Positions 61,135 to 64,000 of a stretch of 64,000 nt of DNA are shown here, piece after piece. The notes under the pieces are model-generated. The model had not been told where the DNA came from. It was given only the letters and a program-made list of their open reading frames with translations, and searched no databases. The DNA is from Azorhizobium sp943371865 (GTDB lineage Bacteria > Pseudomonadota > Alphaproteobacteria > Rhizobiales > Xanthobacteraceae): contig NZ_CALRWL010000024.1 in assembly GCF_943371865.1 (NCBI RefSeq), forward strand, positions 1 to 64,000. Direction: 5' to 3'. Each line of letters starts with the position of its first letter. Positions within the stretch are counted from its first letter, which is position 1. Made by a program: the position numbers and the translations under genes.

Positions 61135-61612
61135 GGGGTCCCCTCCGGAAATCTGCCTCGGGCTTCGCAAGCGCCGTGCCAAGCCATGCGGGCCGGGCGG
61201 TTCCCCCTCGCCCGGCGCGGAGCGCGGCAGGCCTGGGGGGTTGATCGCTCAACCTTCGGGCAGAAGGCGCCAAAAATGGCGCCATATTGAATGCGATTAT
61301 ACGCAATAATCGTATACGATTTCTCAAGAAGCGGGCAACGCCAACGGTTTCCGCCGATGCGAACACCAACGCTGCCGCTACAGCATGCACCGCCGCGAGC
61401 CGATCGCATACAATTCCGCCTAAGATTTCAGCGGCGCCCCTGCGAGACGCCGCATCTGCAGAGGCCTCGGCGCCGTCGGCTCGGACGGGGCCGCCCGGGG
61501 AGCGGCACGGCGACGTCGCCTTGGCAAGCTCAGGGCAAGCCCGGCACAAGCGAGCCCCCTGACAAGTGATCAGGCAGACATAATTAAGTCTTATTCACAT
61601 CGAGATTGCCCC
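61135..61612. promoter_or_regulatory. 478-bp intergenic region with operator-like palindromes
   Basis: Gene-free by my reading. AATCGTATACGATT (61308-61321) is a perfect 14-bp palindrome of the form bound by many GntR/FCD regulators. It overlaps CGATTAT-N5-ATAATCG (61294-61312). GGCGCC-AAAAAT-GGCGCC lies at 61266-61283. These sit 130-190 bp upstream of the liv-type operon and about 290-350 bp upstream of the chemoreceptor gene. Base composition is less GC-rich than in flanking genes from about 61285 on. Short open frames here lack ribosome binding sites and look non-coding. Confidence 0.5.
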
Positions 61613-63307
61613 ATGTCGTATGCGAACCTTACCATGAGCTGGAAAGTGGTGAGCTTGCTGCTCGCGCTTGGCCTTGTCAGTATCGGCGGCGCTTATTATG
61701 CGACATTCAATATGTCGTCCGTTGATCAGATGTATACAGACATCATTGATGGGCCTGAGGTTGCCATATTAAGTCTCGCGCGCACCAATCGCGCCCAGCT
61801 CGCGGCCTCCAATGCTCTTTATCGCAATATCATTGCGACCAGCGAGGCCGAGAACAAAGCCGCCGATGCGGCCCGCATCGGCGCCGTGAAGCTGTTTGAT
61901 CAAAATATCGATCAAGCCAAGAAATCGGCGCCAGAATTTGCCGATAAAATCGGAGCGGTCGCGCAGAAGTTCCATCATGTGGTGGACAATGTGTGCTCAG
62001 GCGTCATCAAGACCGCCAATGGCGGAACCGAAAACGCGGGCAATGCACGCGCGGGCAAACTGATGGTCGAGCAGTGCGAGCCCGAGATGGCCCAGGTGCT
62101 GGCCTCCTCCATGGCCGTGACCCGGCTCATCATCGAAGAGGTTGCCCGGAGAAACGCGGCAGGCACGGTGGCGACCAATAATACCAACCGCCTCCTGCTC
62201 GGCGGCATCTCCGCCGCCACGCTCGCGGTGATCGCACTGGCGGTGCTGCTGGTGCGACGTGGGATCGTGACGCCGATCAAGGGCATGATGGGGGTCATGG
62301 CGGCCATGGGGAAAGGCGATCTCGATCGCCCCGTGGACGGAACCACGCGCGCCGACGAGATCGGCGCCATGTCGAGGACATTGGACGTCCTGCGCGATCA
62401 ACTGATCGCGGCCGATCAGGCGCGCCATGAACAGGCCGCACGCGAAGAGGCCGAGCGACAGGTTCTGGCCAGGCGGGAAGAACTGGCGCAACGGTTCGTG
62501 GCCCAAATGCAGGACCTGGCCGCCAGTTTCGCCAAGTCTTCGGGCGAAGTCGCGGTGTCAGCCCGCAATCTCTCCTCCACGGCGGACGAGACCTCCCGTC
62601 AGGCGCAGGCGGTGGCCGCGGCCGCCGAGGAAGCCGCGACCAATGTGCAGACCGTGGCGGCCTCGTCGGAAGAACTGGCGGCATCGGTGCGCGAGATCTC
62701 CAGCCAGGTCAGCCATTCGGCCGAAGTGGCCGATATCGCCTTCAAAGAGGCGGAGGCCTCCAATGCGCGGATCGGCGACCTGTTGGTCGCCGCCACGGCC
62801 ATCGGCGATGTGCTCAATCTGATCGAGGGGATTGCCAGCCAGACCAACCTCCTCGCCCTCAATGCCACCATCGAGGCGGCCCGTGCCGGCGAAGCCGGCA
62901 AGGGCTTTGCCGTGGTGGCGTCAGAAGTGAAGCAACTCGCGGCCCAGACCGCGACCGCAACCGCCGACATCTCCGCCCGGATCAGCGAGATCCAACTGGC
63001 CACCAACGGAACCGTGGCCTCCATGGCCGAAATCGTTCGGGTCATCTCCGACATCAAGCAGATCTCCGCCGCCATCGCCGGTGCGGTGGAGGAGCAAGGT
63101 ACGGCCACCGGCGAGATTGCCCAGAACTGCCAGCAGGCGGCCACCGGAACGCAGCAGGTCACCTCGAACATCGGCGGCGTCGGTCGCGCCGCCGAGATGA
63201 CGGGCTCGGCGTCCACCCAGCTGCTATCCCTGTCGGAAGGGCTGTCGAGCCAGGCCACCGATCTGCGCAGCGTCGTCGAGACCTTCGTGCGCGACCTGCG
63301 AGCGTGA
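61613..63307 (+). CDS. Methyl-accepting chemotaxis protein
   Basis: A 564-aa chemoreceptor. Membrane helix 1 is at about 10-30, a periplasmic helical-bundle sensor at about 31-194 with two cysteines (128 and 155), and membrane helix 2 at about 195-216. HAMP follows to about 268 (RRGIVTPIKGMMGVMAAMGKGDLDRPVDG). The signalling domain has the hairpin tip IEGIASQTNLLALNATIEAARAGEAGKGFAVVASEVKQLA. There is no C-terminal CheR/CheB-binding pentapeptide. The sensor-coding part is less GC-rich than the conserved part. The ligand is unknown; the adjacent importer operon could share it. No che or flagellar genes are nearby. Confidence 0.93.
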   Translation: MSYANLTMSWKVVSLLLALGLVSIGGAYYATFNMSSVDQMYTDIIDGPEVAILSLARTNRAQLAASNALYRNIIATSEAENKAADAARIGAVKLFDQNIDQAKKSAPEFADKIGAVAQKFHHVVDNVCSGVIKTANGGTENAGNARAGKLMVEQCEPEMAQVLASSMAVTRLIIEEVARRNAAGTVATNNTNRLLLGGISAATLAVIALAVLLVRRGIVTPIKGMMGVMAAMGKGDLDRPVDGTTRADEIGAMSRTLDVLRDQLIAADQARHEQAAREEAERQVLARREELAQRFVAQMQDLAASFAKSSGEVAVSARNLSSTADETSRQAQAVAAAAEEAATNVQTVAASSEELAASVREISSQVSHSAEVADIAFKEAEASNARIGDLLVAATAIGDVLNLIEGIASQTNLLALNATIEAARAGEAGKGFAVVASEVKQLAAQTATATADISARISEIQLATNGTVASMAEIVRVISDIKQISAAIAGAVEEQGTATGEIAQNCQQAATGTQQVTSNIGGVGRAAEMTGSASTQLLSLSEGLSSQATDLRSVVETFVRDLRA

Positions 63308-63408
63308 CGTCAGGACCGCAGCGCTGCGGCGGCTCCCGGGCGGCGGCCATGGCTGACCGGTCAGGGGGCCGGGCAGCAGTGGCGGGCCGGCCGGGGGATG
63401 AAACGGCC

Positions 63409-63428
63409 GGGGCCGGGCGACCGGCCCC
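63409..63428. terminator. Bidirectional hairpin between chemoreceptor gene and mraY
   Basis: GGGGCCGG-GCGA-CCGGCCCC, a perfect 8-bp stem with a GCGA loop, in the 146-bp space between convergent stops. Neighbouring bases contain further GGCC-rich dyads. No U-run. Confidence 0.45.
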
Positions 63429-63453
63429 CGCCGGCGAGGCGCCGAATGCGCGC

Positions 63454-64000
63454 TCAGCGCAGCTTGAGGGTGGCCAGGCCCAGCAGGGCCAGCACCACGG
63501 CGACGATCCAGAACCGGATCACCACCTGGCTCTCGGTCCAGCCCAATTGCTCGAAATGGTGGTGGATGGGCGCCATGCGGAACACCCGTTTGCCGGTGAG
63601 GCGGAACGAGACCACCTGCACGATCACCGACACCGCCTCCAGCACGAACAGGCCGCCGATCACCGCCAGCACGATCTCATGCTTGGTGGCGACCGCAATG
63701 GTGCCCAAGAGGCCGCCCAGGGCCAGCGAGCCGGTGTCGCCCATGAAGATCTGCGCCGGGGGGGCGTTGAACCACAGGAAGCCCAGCCCCGCGCCGATGA
63801 TGGCGCCGCAGATCACCGCCAGTTCGCCCACGCCGGCCACATAATGGATCTGCAGATAGTCCGCGAACACCACGTTGCCGGAGAGATAGGAGATCACCCC
63901 GAACGAGCCGGCGGCGATCATCACCGGCACGATGGCGAGGCCGTCGAGCCCGTCGGTGAGGTTCACCGCATTGCCCGCCGCCACGATGACGAAGGCGCCG
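63454..64000 (-). CDS. mraY: Phospho-N-acetylmuramoyl-pentapeptide transferase, C-terminal part (partial)
   Basis: The C-terminal 182 residues of MraY; the 5' part lies outside the window. Visible motifs are NAVNLTDGLDGLA (the metal-binding NxxNxxDGxDGL motif), FNAPPAQIFMGDTGSLALGG and the closing RVFRMAPIHHHFEQLGWTESQVVIRFWI with the MAPIHHHxE loop. MraY transfers phospho-MurNAc-pentapeptide to undecaprenyl phosphate at the inner membrane to form lipid I. In the conserved dcw cluster murD follows directly; here it is 29.6 kb downstream, and a convergent chemoreceptor gene lies at the mraY 3' end. Confidence 0.96.
   Translation of the reverse strand, partial: GAFVIVAAGNAVNLTDGLDGLAIVPVMIAAGSFGVISYLSGNVVFADYLQIHYVAGVGELAVICGAIIGAGLGFLWFNAPPAQIFMGDTGSLALGGLLGTIAVATKHEIVLAVIGGLFVLEAVSVIVQVVSFRLTGKRVFRMAPIHHHFEQLGWTESQVVIRFWIVAVVLALLGLATLKLR

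Noticed and set aside
61287..61562. Possible small gene in the 478-bp space before the chemoreceptor gene
   Set aside because: Two overlapping frames of similar length, Ala/Arg-rich and without ribosome binding site or family features; more likely regulatory DNA.

Overview
The window is a high-GC alphaproteobacterial chromosome segment, most likely from Hyphomicrobiales (Rhizobiales) and plausibly near Xanthobacteraceae; the family placement is inference. Supporting signs are the beta-class cell-cycle methyltransferase CcrM, an L,D-transpeptidase, a compact run ftsK - lolA - xthA - cyclic-nucleotide-binding protein - OmpR-type regulator, a HAD hydrolase next to ribF, and many ABC importers joined by 1- or 4-base stop/start overlaps. 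I saw no rRNA, tRNA or CRISPR array.

Region 1 (1-5.2 kb): ccrM, a tautomerase with a divergent LysR regulator, one intact ISAs1-family insertion sequence (2839-3998) with visible terminal inverted repeats and a 7-bp target duplication, and a DUF2076 protein. Region 2 (5.2-12.9 kb): glyoxylate metabolism, with malate synthase (aceB), thiE and glycolate oxidase glcDEF facing a LysR regulator. Region 3 (12.9-18.6 kb): an AzlCD exporter, a secreted alpha/beta hydrolase, and lutABC for lactate oxidation with an extra Cys-rich protein gene at its end. Region 4 (18.8-33.8 kb): envelope and housekeeping genes (L,D-transpeptidase, response regulator, xthA, lolA, ftsK, aminotransferase, ribF, HAD, murD). 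Two accessory packages interrupt it: HxlR/GST/DUF2267, and a two-gene module of a 59-aa protein plus an ADP-ribosyltransferase-like protein that resembles a toxin-antitoxin pair.

Region 5 (34-63.3 kb): tex, a CoiA-like nuclease, a thiol dioxygenase, then catabolic transport. A peptide-type ABC importer with a creatininase-family enzyme is divided across a divergent promoter controlled by a MarR protein. After a 1095-aa hybrid histidine kinase comes a GntR-controlled spermidine/putrescine-type importer ending in a PuuE-like deacetylase. A convergent branched-chain-amino-acid-type importer follows, in which permease and both ATPases are fused into one 813-aa protein, together with a cytosine-deaminase-like amidohydrolase and an amidase. 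A chemoreceptor and the 3' part of mraY close the window.

Taken together, several operons look built to import small C-N compounds and hydrolyse their amide or amidine bonds. mraY and murD, normally neighbours in the dcw cluster, lie 29.6 kb apart in the expected order and orientation. Many intergenic spaces carry clean dyads that look like operators. The most notable are three TGTGCACA palindromes at the GntR/importer junction, ACTTGCA-N3-TGCAAGT at the HxlR/GST junction, and two TTGCGCGANTC direct repeats, each containing a CcrM site, ahead of the response regulator.
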